A stretch of 64,000 bases of DNA from Piper betle (taxonomy: Eukaryota > Streptophyta > Magnoliopsida > Piperales > Piperaceae), in NCBI GenBank assembly GCA_033002965.1, contig JAURVB010007699.1, forward strand, positions 62,001 through 126,000, read 5' to 3'. Below, piece after piece: positions 34,943-48,383 of the stretch; position 1 is the first letter of the stretch, and the number at the start of each line of letters is the position of its first letter. The position numbers and the translations under genes were made by a program. Below the pieces are notes generated by a model. It did not search any database. It had not been told where the DNA came from and saw only the letters and a program-made list of their open reading frames with translations.

Positions 34943-37900
34943 TGTTGATTTTCTAGAGAGCAGGGGAGCTCCCACTATACGTATGAAATGAAACTATGCC
35001 GATAAGCCGATTGTCTTGCATGCTAGTAAATAAGCAGTATTAATGGTCAAACAAAAGTATAATACGCAAGAAATCAAGAGAGAGGATGAGATGTTTGGGT
35101 CAAAGACGCTTCGCAAGAGGAAAAGATGGTAAGGAAGAAAATTACAGAGTTTAACTTTCTTTCGATATTAGTTTGTAGAATGTTGGAAATGGGTCTCTGA
35201 GTGTGAAGATACCCGTCCATAAAAGAGTGGCCAAAAGACCTTTCCAGTAACTTCTGTAGTAATTCTATTTACCACTCAAAATCAAGAGACTAATCGAAGG
35301 GAATTTATAGGTTCGATCCCAGCGTAACTATCAAGTAAACAACAGCTATGTTAGCGCCTTGATTCAAAGTTGGAGTTGACAAAGAAACAATGCCGGTTTT
35401 TTAGTTAATGGGCGTCTGTCTGCGTGGTCAGAACTCAGAATGATGAGAAGTTTGGGGAAGATGAGCCAAAAATGTTTATCTAAAAAGTAATCCTAGTTGG
35501 TTGGGTCTCCAGGAAACGAGTTAACTGGTTTCAAAAAGTAATATTTTGTATATTTGCTGAGTGAATCCTGTCTTTAATTAAGTTATTATCTGTATAAGAG
35601 TGTTTCCATGTCACTACGGGGCAATATCACATGTGAAAGATAATTAAGCTTATATTTTTTGCGGGTAACTTCTTTAAACAAATTAGTCATCGATCGAATT
35701 TAAAATGAAACTTTCACAAACGAAAATAGCAATACAAAAAAACTAAAAACAGTTGAATTAGCATACATAATAATCTAGGATAAAAATAAGTAGGTCGTTG
35801 GATTTTCATATATGCTTAGAGATTATTATTTTATTTTTTTGACTGATGCATTCTCAAAGTTAATTAGTAAGGGAGAGGTAAGTAGAACTTCTAAACATCC
35901 AAGGTCAACTTGGTGTCTCTTAACAACTCGAACAGGCAATTGTTTTATTAATCAAGTCAAATGTTACTCAGGAGACAATTTGGGGTTGTTTGAGTTCCAC
36001 AAGAAAGGATTACACGTTTAAGGGCTAACAATTGCGACTAGTTTTTGGATTCTACCCTGCAAATGGCCTTCGTTAGAGTAGCTAGTACCACTGATTTAAC
36101 CACTAGCCAGTCTTCGGATGCATACATGCTAGCTCATCTATACTTGTATTTGTTATGCATATACTTAGGATTAACAACATTAGATGGTATTAATATATAT
36201 AAAGCCTTTTTAATTTGGTATACGATATGTTGGTAGGCCAAAGTAATATATATTAAAAAGCAGTCGGGCAATTAGGGTTGAGCATTATGTATGATGTCAT
36301 TAGTTTTGCCGATGAGTTAGGGTAAACAAGGTACTCGACCTAGCCCGACCTAAAAGTATCAGGTCCAAGTCGTCCAACCTTATCAGGTCCTGGTCTTGGA
36401 GTTCAATTTTTTATTAGTACCCATTTCATATTCGAACCCTATAAATATTTATTTTTTGTTTTAATTTTTTGTTTTTCTTTATATAATATTAAATTATATA
36501 AAAATTTCTTTTAAAATATATTATATTTTAATTATAAATAAGAATAATTTTCATAATATATTAAAATTCTTATGTATTTTTATATAAATATATATAATAT
36601 ATTTATTATTTGCCACGTCTGTAATACCCTCTTTCAGTTCACCTGTAAATTAACTTGAAAATATTATCAGCGACCAAACCATTCATTAATCTATTTAATT
36701 CGATTAAGCTCAATCTGGATCTACCGTCGGCGTCTTAAGATAGTGATGAAACATGCAAAACATAGATGTGATGTTTGTGTTTTAACGTTGTCCTATATGC
36801 ATGCTATGACATGTAAATAAGTAAACAAACAAATCAAACAAACGAAAAGATTAAAAAAAATAATTAATTTTTAAAATAAAACAGACAGAATCCCAATGTG
36901 TTCTTTACATGTCATCATGTCAACAATAATCAGTACATATTTGTAACAGTAAAAACCGAAAACACACTCTAAACTCAGTGTGTTCTTTACATTCTAATTA
37001 CCCTCACTCTATAGCTCACCCCGTTAATTTTCTACTTCTCATTTTTATTTATGTACAAAATATTTATAATAATCTCACAAAATATCATATCAATACACAT
37101 GATTCTCGGTTAGGGCCAGATTCAGGTCGTGCAAAACCCGAACGAACATGTCCTGTTCGCAACACTAGATGTCATGGGAACGCATGCCAAACATTTAATT
37201 GAATTGCTTTGATATTAGCGTCCTCATTATATATGTTTTCCTACCTTAGCTGCCTGCATAATCATTCTGTTTTAGCTTTTTTCTAATGTGTTTCCTTAGT
37301 TCGGGTCCACTCATGTATTGCGAAGAAAACGTGCACTCTATGTATACTCCCATTGTTTAGTATGTGTATTGGAGTCTTCCCCATTAGCATTTCTTCATGA
37401 TCATCAAATCGGAACTCGTAGTTGATAATATTAATCCTCTTAATTAACTCGTGGGTCAGCCGTCGTCAAGTTCTCATTTTGTAGGCTACCCACAGTTTTA
37501 ATAACCACATATACAAATCAGCTTGATGGGATTACGAGTCATATATAACCACTGCTGAAGGAGATAAATATGTATATAATTTGGCCATAGGAACCACGTT
37601 TTCTAGAACCAGTGTTGCTGGTGTTATGACCAGCAACTATGGCGGAATATAGTAGAGAGAGTGGACGATTTGACCGGATGATCAAATGAGGTTTGAGACA
37701 AGTATGTCACCTTGTTTGGAAGCGATGATTATTGGTTTACTTAGAGTGTCTCGCATATTTTTTTATTAAAAATGAGTTGCTTGTGTGTGGAGGGGGGGCG
37801 GGGGAGGATGCACATAGTCATGGGGGCGTCATACATTTGTTGTCTTGCCGACTCAATTGTTTATTAAGTAACCGCGGCCTTAACACTTGATTAGTTCTCA

Positions 37901-38573
37901 AACTTTTGACTCAATTGAAGTCTGACTCTTGTCGCATTTACTCGCAACTTAGCTCCTCCAAAAGGCCTTTTTCTTTCTTATTTATTTATGAATTACGGCC
38001 CATGGATGCGGTTAAATTTTCTTCCATGATTGAATGATCTCTTCCAACCAAATATTAGGCTTCGAGGGAAGGAAAAATCAAGATGAAACGCAACAAAGAT
38101 GGTGCTGAATAAAGGATAGGAACATTTTTCATGGAAATGGCAAGTAGGAGGTGACAAAGCGATGCAGACGTTGACCAACGTGGTAAACCATCCAAAGAAC
38201 CGTGTCACGTCTAAAACCAACTACAACAGGTCACTTTAACAGCCTTCCACCATGTAAATTGTAAAGCAAAGTCTTAGGCTCAGAACTCGGAACAAATTAG
38301 AAAGCTGTTTTGACGAGGAGTTATATTATATGTCCGAAGAAGAGTAGAAAAGAGAGGCAGAGAATGTAAAGCGAACAGGGAAGTCAAAGTTCAAATTCCC
38401 TCCGTTATGTGATCTCATCTAGAAGAGGAAGTTCCTGTTCCAACATTGTGTAGACTAGTTAATCCAAATCTAAACCCAGTTTTTTTTAAAAAATGACAGA
38501 TGCAAAAATGTGATCTAATTAGCTTGAACTTCGGCGCGTTCGCTTTCATGCCTCCTATGTTCGCCTGCCCTTC
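34943..38573. other. Intergenic, nothing recognised
   Basis: About 3.6 kb upstream of the MYB gene, with very AT-rich blocks near 36430-36620. No ORF with a recognisable domain, no LTR pair and no TIR pair were found. Confidence 0.4.
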
Positions 38574-38580
38574 TATTTAA
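38574..38580 (+). promoter_or_regulatory. TATA-like box of the MYB gene
   Basis: TATTTAA lies 139-145 bases before the upstream ATG at 38719, within a pyrimidine-rich promoter context. Confidence 0.4.
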
Positions 38581-38718
38581 GCAAACCCCACGTTTCACCT
38601 TTCCTCGTGTCATTCACTCCCCATTCCCATTCCCATCAAAGAAGAAGAAGAAGATCATCCTCATATATACACCCATCCGATCTCTTGCTCTGATTCTCAA
38701 ACTCTTTTATATACAGAG

Positions 38719-39957
38719 ATGGAAGCGAGATCAACCGGTAGAAGCTGCAGCTCCCCTGGAGTCAGAGTGAAGAGGAAAACATGGTGGACCTCAGAAGGGG
38801 GCCATGGACGATGGAAGAAGACCTCATCCTCATCAATTACGTTGCTAACAACGGCGAGGGGAGGTGGAATGCTCTAGCTCGCTGCGCAGGTTCGCAACAA
38901 GTCCCGGCCCTCTGTTTCATTTATTCATTCGTTCCCATGTAATAATTAAGATATGTGTGTACGCTATTATAATGGCATCATAATTTATGGCCATTGTAGC
39001 ATCTGGTCTGATCAAGCGATGAGCTAACATCCGTGCTTTGCAGGTCTGAAACGAACTGGGAAGAGCTGCAGGTTGAGGTGGCTCAACTATCTCCGCCCCG
39101 ACGTCCGCCGGGGCAACATCACCCCAGAAGAACAACTCCTCATCCTCGAACTCCATTCCCGATATGGCAACCGGTATGTATACTTGAATATTTTATATTC
39201 ATATATCCTGTTATCCATGTTGTTCTTCCTCGTTTGATCATTTCTGATCCTCGTTTGATCCTCATAAATGCTACTGTTTAGATGGTCGAAGATTGCCCAG
39301 CATCTACCAGGAAGAACAGACAACGAGATCAAGAACTACTGGCGTACGAGGGTCCAGAAGCAGGCCAAGCAGCTGCGCTGCGACGTCAACAGCAAGCAGT
39401 TCAAGGACGCCATGCGATACCTCTGGATGCCCCGCCTTATTGAGAGGATCCAAGCCGCCAACGGCGGCCTCGCCGACCCCCACGCTGGCGAGCCGCCGGA
39501 GACGATGTCTGCTTCCTGCCCTGCTGCCTACTATGATTGCAACGCGGCGCAACAGAGCAACCCTGTGTCTGCCGGCGCCGCTCCACCCTACACGCCGGAG
39601 AGCTCACTTAGCAACGCCGTCTCCTCCGACTCCATGCCGGACTGCTACTTCCCGGCCCAGGAGAGCGAGTTTTACAGCTCCTCCTGCGTCAACAACGACG
39701 ACTTCAAGCCATCCGCGGCTGACCATGTTGTGTTTCCCGACGCCCCACTCATCAGTCCCCATGGCTGCTACTACCAGTACCAGTACGGCCAGTACGAAGG
39801 CCACAACCAACTCGGAGTCCCTGTCCCGGCGCCGGAGACTAATGCCGGCGGATGGCTCGCCGGAGACGATATCACCGGCGGCAGCTCATGGAACGACGTC
39901 GACGACATCTGGTTTTGGCGGCAGCAACTATTATGCGATGATGGGTTGCCGCTATAA
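38719..39957 (+). CDS. R2R3-MYB transcription factor (subgroup 20, MYB2/62/78/108-like)
   Basis: Nuclear DNA-binding regulator. Three exons: 38719-38889, 39044-39173 and 39282-39957, with GT-AG introns at the standard R2R3-MYB positions. R2 reads [17 protein letters not shown] with Trp at GRWNALAR and [16 protein letters not shown]3 reads [32 protein letters not shown]. After R3, [20 protein letters not shown] and [12 protein letters not shown] are the subgroup 20 signature, known for stress, phosphate-starvation and stamen-maturation roles. The C-terminus is Ser/Pro/Tyr-rich and ends [11 protein letters not shown]. The upstream ATG (38719, MEARSTGRS) is one base out of frame with R2. A base is missing near 38774-38779 in GAGGAAAAC, or translation starts at the in-frame ATG 38781 (MVDLRRGPW). 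Either way the DNA-binding domain is complete. Confidence 0.93.
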
Positions 39958-42900
39958 AAGAGAAGTAGTTATACAATTTCGGTCCCCTCCCCGTCAAAGC
40001 TACTACCTGCAACTTCTCTTGCAACTGTGAAAAATTGATATCGAGAAGTTACCGACTGATAGTTTTCTGCTCATGCATAGGGCGAAGATTAATACAAATA
40101 TCTACTAGAGTTATTAATCAGAGGTGTGAAGTTTGTGAATTAAAAAAGAAGGCAGCTAGAATTATTGATTTAGCTGTTTCTTAATCTCTCTTTGTTTCAT
40201 TGAATTCTTTTTTTGCTCTTTGAATTTTAATTTGGACTCTTTGTATGCATTTTTTTCATTTCAAGTATCCGAACTCACATGTCCAGTTTCAGAAACTTTG
40301 GTAAAAAAAGGAGTTTGTGAATTGGAAGGCAAGGTTATAATATTTGAGTTATGTACACATTATAGATTATTGATGGTCGTGTTTGATGTTGTGAAGATTA
40401 ATTGTGATTAAGAATGAGATTGCGTGAAGAGATGGATCATAGGCAGGGAAGTGGACGTCGTTATCTGCTATTGGAAATTGCTCTTTACTATCTATCTATC
40501 ATTCGTTGCAACTTGGGCTGGAACACTTAATGTCGGCCTCGCTGGTTTGATATTTTGATTGGTTCAAGCGTGAGCTCAATCATTTTTCGCTTCACTCATG
40601 CCCATCACTGACGCAACTAAGCCGATCCAACCTGGCCCTGTCCTGATCTATCAAGATATACAGCAGAGACTTGGATCATCCATTCTCCAGCATCGGTCAT
40701 TATTCATTGTACTTCTTATCCACCTTTAGATTTAAAGTGGGAGCGTCCCTGAGTGTCACTTAGTGATTGGCCAATGTTTGGGACTCTCCCATAAGATTTT
40801 CAGTTATAAATTAACCCATGAATTACTCCTAATATATATTTATAAAAAAATTTCGTTAAAAAAAATCAAAACGCCCTATGAAAAACATCTATAAAATCAA
40901 AAGACGACGAATTAATTAAGTTTGGTTGGAGCTCGTGCCAACTTAATTCCACATCTTCTTTAAGTTTTGTTGGGTCATGGCGCGGCAGATCAATGGGAGT
41001 ATCCAGAACCTGGCATGCATATGTAACTCTCATTATCTCTTAATTAGTCCTTAATCCCATTTGCTAGCCATCCACTTTTGGTAGTATCCAAAACCTATTG
41101 CTTGTAAATGTCAATTTAAGAGGCTCAATTATCGGAGTTGATACAGCAGATGGGACTTGTTATTCATATTAAATGAAAGATTTCACTACACAAAACATTC
41201 CACCGCTAGCATTTCAACACTGAGGCGGCCGTAAATTGGTTCCATTCTAGAAGACATCTTAATCACTTTTCCTTGAATAGAATATCGACGATCCCTTAAT
41301 ATATATATATCGCTTATCAGTCTTTCCAACGTGATCGGATTCCTCAAGTATATTTGAAACGGAGATTTAAGTAATTAAGAAGCTAACATTTGGTAAAAAT
41401 ATATCATTTTCTTCTATCTCGAGTTTTCGAGACGCAAATTAGCAATGATTGGTCGACAGGGTGTAGAAAATTTTTAAGCGCATCGGCGTAAACTTTGTAT
41501 TATTATACCATACGTGCCCATATTTTTTGTGGAGAATAACTTATTGTGATCAGTAATTTAGTGTGTGAAAATATAAACATATAAACTATTTTTTCTTAAC
41601 TAAGCCAAACAGATCTTCCACGTCTCTGATCATCTCAAGTTCGCCACATAAATATATCCATATATAGACGCCGAGTTAACGAACTGCCACGTACCATTTA
41701 AGCTGGGCCATCTAGTATATTTTTCGGTCTAAGCTATTAAGCAGCATATATAACTTTCTCAACCATTCGGTTAAGATCAATAATTAGTGAGCTTCCATGA
41801 ATGACTCAATACATGTAGGCCGACGTCTATACTCTACCTCAAATTAACAACCTGAATACATATACAGATGCCCTCTAACTAGTACTTGTGCTAACTTGGG
41901 TAGGTAGTCCTCGGCTGCTTTTACGTGGCCATGGAAGAAGCATAAGAAAGGTTGCGGGGACTAGTAGCCCTACCATAATCTTTTATATATATATATATAT
42001 TCGAGTGGACGTAGAAGATGTGAGAGGGGCGGCAGCCCTTGAAACCGCCCCTTATCCGTATGTGCAAAACGTGGGCAGCAGCTAGCTATGGCTAGCTCGG
42101 ACATACGGAATGAAAGCTCTTCAATCAAAACATGTCACAAGCAGACAGAGAGGAAAGCAAAGTGGTCCAATTATGAGAAGCAGACTTTCATCCTCTCACT
42201 CACTCACACTATAATACGTAAGCCCTTCATTTGAGGGAGGGACCAATTATATGCGTCAAAAGGCTGCTTCATTTATCATCCGTATATATATATATATATA
42301 TATATATATAATGATGATGATGATATGACATACGATTCATTATCCCGCTTTATAGCGATTGGGACTGGTTATAAGGGCGGGATGGGGATAATGAATCGAT
42401 GATGGTGTGATGTGAATAGGATCGCGTGATAATAACTACCATGGGTGCGTCTCTTTGCATGTATTTGGCTGACGGACCATGTCTTCTCACAAATCCCCCA
42501 CCACATATCTTATCGCATGCAACTCGTAGACTCAACTTTGTACTATATTGATGGGGCGTGGTCAGAGGATATCTCTTGAACGATATTACTACGTCGGTCT
42601 AGAGCAGTTTAAATCACGAATTCATGTGATTAGTACGCAGCATGCTTGAATCCTTTTCTCTTGTGTGATTGTTATCACTTATCATTAGATAAAAGAAAGA
42701 GAATTTTGAAGATGTTCCGCAAGCACATGTACATATTTGTGTCTACGTTACATTATTCCAAAGCAACTAGTGATGCAAAAACGTGGCTGTGTAACTAGCA
42801 GTTGTCAAATCACAAAGAGCCCTGCCTTTGAATGGGCCGAGTATAATAATAAGCTAGAAGCCCGCTTCACTCGATTGAGAGAGCACAACCTGAGGCTTGC

Positions 42901-43809
42901 CTATCACACTACAGACCACAAAAGTTTTTTTTTTTTAAACAAACAGGCCCACTTAAGTACATGTGGTGCCATAGCCCATTAGAAGACTGGAACGACGGCA
43001 GTGTGTAAATTTTTACCTACCAATCCCATCTCCGATTTTTCTTGCATTCCTTCAATTTTTTCCGGGCTGAACCCAACCCTAATCTTTTTAGCTGAATATT
43101 TGAAACTTGGTCATGGAATAAAAAAATTAAATTAATTGACACCATAAACAATTAAGTTGAGAACAATTATCAAATAGGCTAATAAAAAAATAAAATTGAA
43201 AACATATTAATTTTACATATAAACACATATTATATTGTAATAAAATTTAAATCAGTATTAAATATAATTTTTTTGAAAGAAATATATTATTAAAATTAGT
43301 ATTCAAAACCAAGTACCTGACATTCAAAACCAAATACACCGTTATTAGGTACCCGATAATTTAAAATCAAATTCAATCCCGATCTATTTAGGTTTAGCTG
43401 GTCGGATTTGCCCAAGGGGGAGCCCAGCTTAATTTTAGTAGGAAGGTAAAATTAAAATTTTTATGTGAAATATAATTTTAATTTTAAATTTGGCGGCTGT
43501 GTGGCAAAAAAAAAAAGTTTCTAACATTTTTTTCTCTTGTTAACGTAGTTGTGGGGTGAAAGCAGCGATGTGCGGATATAATCCGGTCTTATTATTACTC
43601 ACCTCTCTTCATCTTTTTCTGTCTGACATCTTACCTTCCCCGCAAGAAAGATTTCTTCCCGCAACCCAACTCTTTCTTCTTCAATTCCATCTCTTCTCTA
43701 ATTCCCCCCCATTCTTCCCATCATCACAATAACCATTTTTAGGTCTCGAAATTGGAATCCAATTTTTGTTCTTCAAAACAAACAATTAAAAAAATAAAAA
43801 GAGACCACA
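39958..43809. other. Intergenic, nothing recognised
   Basis: MYB 3' UTR, then about 3.7 kb of mostly AT-rich spacer. It has (TA)n runs near 41977-42000 and 42283-42310, the latter followed by (ATG)n. A pyrimidine-rich leader region (43600-43740) precedes the invertase. Confidence 0.4.
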
Positions 43810-46734
43810 ATGAATCCCCGCTACCGTCGAATCCTCCTTACTTGCCGCCAATCCCTCCTCTCCACCACCCGACTTTCTCCGGCCCTACCCTGCCACGCCC
43901 GTCGCCGGGGGATCTTCACCGCCGCCGCGAACCACTGCCACCGCCGCTCCTTCTCCGCCTCCGTCGAGTCTCAGGCCGGCGCCGACAAGGGCGGCTTCGA
44001 CCGGATTTCCGCCCAGGGTCTGAACCTTAATCTGAATCTCAAGCCTCTCGTTGTCCAGGACAGAATCGACGACGCCGATGCGGCCGGCCAAGGCGAGGGC
44101 GGTGGTGGTGAGGCGGATCAGCTGGGGGGCGAGAAGGACCCCTCGCTCGGGGATTGCTGCGTTGGGGTCGTCGGGAGGGAGAGCTCCGGCGGTGAGATGG
44201 AGAGAGAGGCGTGGGGGCTGCTGCGCAAGGCCGTGGTGAGCTACTGCGGCACGCCGGTGGGGACGGTGGCGGCCAACGACCCCGCCGATAGTCAGCCGCT
44301 TAACTACGACCAGGTGTTCATTCGCGATTTCATCCCGTCGGCCATCGCCTTTTTGCTCAATGGGGAGGGCGACATCGTCCGCAACTTCCTCCTTCATACC
44401 TTGCAGTTGCAGGTGCATTTTTTCCCACTTGTTTCATTCATTGTATGCATTTTTAGGTCCTGATATCGTAGTTAATCGGCAACATTTTTTCTTTTTGGTT
44501 TTATTCTTATGTATGTATGTATATATATATATATATACACATATGATTTAGATTCCGATATTGTGGTTATAATAACTATTAAGTTGAACATTTATGGCAA
44601 ATGTTCCTCTTTTAGGTTGTTTTATTCTTAATATTCAACCACTCAACTCATATTCATAGTTAGGAAAACAAAAAGAGGACCATATTGGTTTGGCATGATG
44701 TGATACTCTTCCTAAATTTTGAGATCTTGCTACTTATATAACCCATCTCATAGTTGGTTAATATCATAATTAATGACACACACTCACACACTTGTATATA
44801 TATTGGGCTTTTTCAGTTGTTTCCAGTGCTATTTATGCCAATGCTCTTATGAAAAAGGTATGTTTGTATTCGCACAGGCTGTGAAGTTGGATATGCTCTT
44901 TATGATTCAGGATTTGTAAATTTGGTTGCTTATATTCTTTTCACAGAGTTGGGAAAAAACTGTAGATTGTTATAGCCCTGGGCAAGGATTGATGCCAGCT
45001 AGCTTCAAAGTTAGAACTGTACCTCTTGATGGAAGCAGTGAAGCATTTGAGGAGGTTCTTGATCCAGATTTTGGAGAGTCAGCAATTGGTCGAGTTGCAC
45101 CCGTTGATTCTGGTGAGTTTTACCAATTTTATGGTTCTTATGTTTCCATTTCTGCTTTGTCATGCAAAGGTTTTATATGATTTTTTTTCGAATTTAGTTG
45201 GTAAATAGTAGCAGTGCTAATTGCTTGATTTGCACGAAAAACACTGATTCCAATGACTTCCCATTATAGGCCTATGGTGGATCATTTTGCTGAGGGCATA
45301 TGGAAAGATCACAGGAGATTATGCATTGCAAGAGAGGGTGGATGTTCAAACTGGCATCAAACTGATTCTGAATTTATGTCTGAGCGATGGGTTTGATATG
45401 TTCCCTTCGCTTTTGGTCACTGATGGCTCTTGCATGATAGATCGGAGGATGGGAATTCATGGACACCCTCTTGAGATACAAGTACGCTTTCCTTCATGCT
45501 GGATATTGATGAGCCCTGATTCCAAAGGCTCTTTTGATGAAATGTTAGCTGATTCTTTCCTATTGCTCACCACTATATTTATGATGAATTTCAAACATGC
45601 AGGCTCTGTTTTACTCTGCTCTAAGGTGTTCGCGTGACATGATAATTTTGAATGAGGGGTCAAGAAATTTGGTTCGGGCAATTAATAACAGACTTAGTGC
45701 ATTGTCCTTCCACATCAGAGAATACTACTGGGTGGATATGAAGAAGATAAACGAAATATATCGCTATAAAACTGAGGAATATTCAACAGAGGCTATTAAC
45801 AAATTCAATATTTACCCTGATCAAATTCCTGCTTGGCTTGTGGATTGGATTCTGACGAAGGTGGTTATCTGATTGGCAATCTGCAGCCAGCACATATGGA
45901 CTTCAGGTTTTTCACCCTTGGAAATGCGTGGTCTGTTGTTTCATCTCTGGCTACTCCAAAGCAGTGTGAGAGTATACTGAATTTATTTGAAGAAAATGGG
46001 ATGACCTGGTTGGTCAGATGCCGCTTAAAATTTGCTATCCTGCACTAGAAAATGAGGAATGGCGCGTGATAACAGGATGTGATCCAAAGAACACGTGAGT
46101 ATTCATTGCATGTTGGCTTAATATGCTCTCTTTTGGGTTTTATTGGGGAGAGCTAATATTCATTGTTGTAAGTATTTTTCTCCTTAATAAATATAAGCTT
46201 TTTGAGTGCCTTCTCTTTCCATCGTATCCTTGTGTTGTTTCTTGCAGTTTGATCAACACTTACCTTTGTGATGTTTTGCAGACCTTGGTCTTATCATAAC
46301 GGGGGATCCTGGCCTACGCTTTTGTGGCAGGTAAATTTGGAACTGATCGATGAGTTGTTGGTTTAGTTGCACGAGTTTACACCTAACAAACTTTTTCACT
46401 TATGTCAGTTCACGTTGGCTTGCATCAAAATGGGAAGACCTAAACTGGCAAAAATGCCTTGGATGTAGCGGAGAAGAGGCTTTCAAAAGACAAGTGGCCA
46501 GAATATTATGACACTCAAAAAGGTAGATTCATTGGTAAACAAGCTCGTTTTTACCAGACTTGGACCATTGCTGGGTACCTGTCCTCACGAATCTTATTGG
46601 ACAATCAAGAGATGGCGTCCATGTTCATTTGTATGGAAGATATGGAGCTTCTCGAAGCCTGTGCATGCCTTCTCAGTAAAAGCCCCCGGACCAAGTGTTC
46701 TAGGAGAGCTGCCCGATCTCATGTTCTCGTATAG
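43810..46734 (+). CDS. A/N-INV: Alkaline/neutral invertase, organelle-targeted, with three one-base frame breaks
   Basis: Glycoside hydrolase family 100 enzyme that splits sucrose into glucose and fructose. Exons: 43810-44412, 44947-45112, 45270-45481, 45603-46094, 46282-46330 and 46409-46734, all GT-AG. The N-terminus is Arg/Ser-rich without acidic residues up to SFSASVES, which suggests mitochondrial or plastid import. Family blocks: [94 protein letters not shown] and [20 protein letters not shown]. The C-terminus [11 protein letters not shown] is complete. Frame breaks lie near 45851 (ATTCTGAC, one C short), 45993-45996 (four A where five are needed) and 46449-46453 (five A where six are needed). 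All three are single missing bases in conserved sequence, so I treat the gene as intact with assembly errors. Confidence 0.92.
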
Positions 46735-48084
46735 CTGAGGTTCTCCGTTCAAGCTGTGTAGTATAGCAAATGGAAGAAAGCTTTTTGGGAGAAAAAAATG
46801 TCTTGCCTTGTAACACATTGAATGATCACCTCCTATTGAAGAGATGAACTAGTATTCTAGTGTAGGTGAATTAACCCGGGTGTGGCCTCACCCGTATGTG
46901 TGTATACTTGTAAATTATTTTGAAGCAATGAGCAGAAGTAGCCATAATAGAGTGTGCTGGCATTCGAGGAACCTCTCATTCCGCTTCTGTCACTGAGAGC
47001 TGTATTCTATAACAGCGTACTTACTCTTCAAGGTTAACTGATAAAACATTTTTGTACTTTTAGTTTCTATATTCGGATTGTCTTTCTATTTCATAAATGA
47101 CTGCAAGAGAACAGTTGGACGTCTATAGTTGAAGAGGCGGCTGCTTCAATATGGAGCAAGCTTGTATTTTGCCATCAAGATGAGGTTGGCCAGCTCTAGA
47201 AAATGTTTGGATGCTGCGGGCTTGCGGTATTTGGGATGTTTTGAGCTTGGAAAAGAGCCAATATTTGACTCTTGAGTGTTTAAGGATTTCTCTCTGATAT
47301 ACTTATCTCCTTAGATTGAATGTTGCATTAAAAGCTCACTGTTTGGAAGCCTATCTGTGCATATCTTGGCAAAGTGTAACAAGACATTTATTCCAAAAAT
47401 ATTGGAGATGTCCTTCCCTCTGTTTTCTACATTTTATTCGGTCTTCCAAGGAGAAGAAATCAACAAAGCTAAAGCACACAAATAATAGCAGAGGAAGAGT
47501 GTAAACACAAGTATTGGCAGAGGAAGAAAATAAGAAAAAGAAAGCACTCATATAAGGTTTGGCCACGCGCAGCACTCCACCCAGGCCAGCAGTAGTCACG
47601 AGGTGACTGCAGACTGCCGCATTCGGAAGAATATTTACTGCCTGGTCATCCATCACACCAACATTGCATAAAGTATAAACCAAAGCTACTGCCTCTTACT
47701 TGCACACTCAAGAGCTTGCCCTGCCCTGAGTTATTTTGTAAGAAAGGAAAATATGTTGTTAGTTTGTTATTGGAAGAATGATTACAATGCCAAAAATTAA
47801 CTGTAGACTAGTGCAGAGCATGAGTACATTGAAGCTCCTTTCAAGTAAAGTGATTTAAGATAGAAATGATGAGGGAATGCTCGAAAAGTCTAAGTGGCCA
47901 AGCTCAGGAGGGATAAAAGGGGAAATGAATCGAAAGATGTTACAGTGAAGAAGAATTTTACAAGGTCAAGAAAAGGCCTTACAAGGTCAAGAAAATAAAT
48001 ATAGGATAAAAAGCCAAAAGGGAGGGAGGAGGGAGGGACATAAAAAATATATAAAGTTCGGAAGAGACAGCGCCTTTTGCAGTT
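46735..48084. other. Invertase 3' flank, nothing else recognised
   Basis: Holds the invertase 3' UTR. An ORF at 47351-47683 on the minus strand has no recognisable domain. 47840-48080 is purine-rich. Confidence 0.4.
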
Positions 48085-48383
48085 TTAGGAAACACCTGTT
48101 TGTCCTTGAAATATGCCTTGGGCCATAAGAAAACCATCAGCAGCTGGGACTATGTTCATCTCCCTCATAGATGATATTTGCGAAGGGAGGATTGGGAACA
48201 TTCCTGCAGTGGAAAACCAATGAATTTCAGCTAAAAGAAGCTGCAAGCAGATAAACATTCAGATTCATTTTCTTTCGACCAGTAGAGAAATGTACAACCA
48301 CGCACAGGATAAACAAAATGCTTTTCATTACCTAAACCAGAAGAGACAGAAAGAAGCTGCATTGGTGGTCGTTTCCTCGCCAT
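48085..48383 (-). CDS. Candidate small two-exon gene (56 aa), unknown function
   Basis: Exon 1 (48383-48332) encodes MARKRPPMQLLSVSSGL and ends at TTTAG/GTAATG. Exon 2 (48203-48085) follows a CAG acceptor and encodes GMFPILPSQISSMREMN, then ADGFLMAQGIFQGQTGVS and TAA. The splice joins in phase, giving 56 residues with a basic start and no membrane segment or signal peptide. A possible upstream non-coding exon ends at a GTATGC donor near 48536. I do not recognise the family. The clean splice and even composition make it worth keeping, but it could be a chance ORF. Confidence 0.4.

Noticed and set aside
43885..44418. 177-codon minus-strand ORF opposite invertase exon 1
   Set aside because: Antisense shadow in GC-rich coding sequence; the plus strand carries the family motifs and splice sites.
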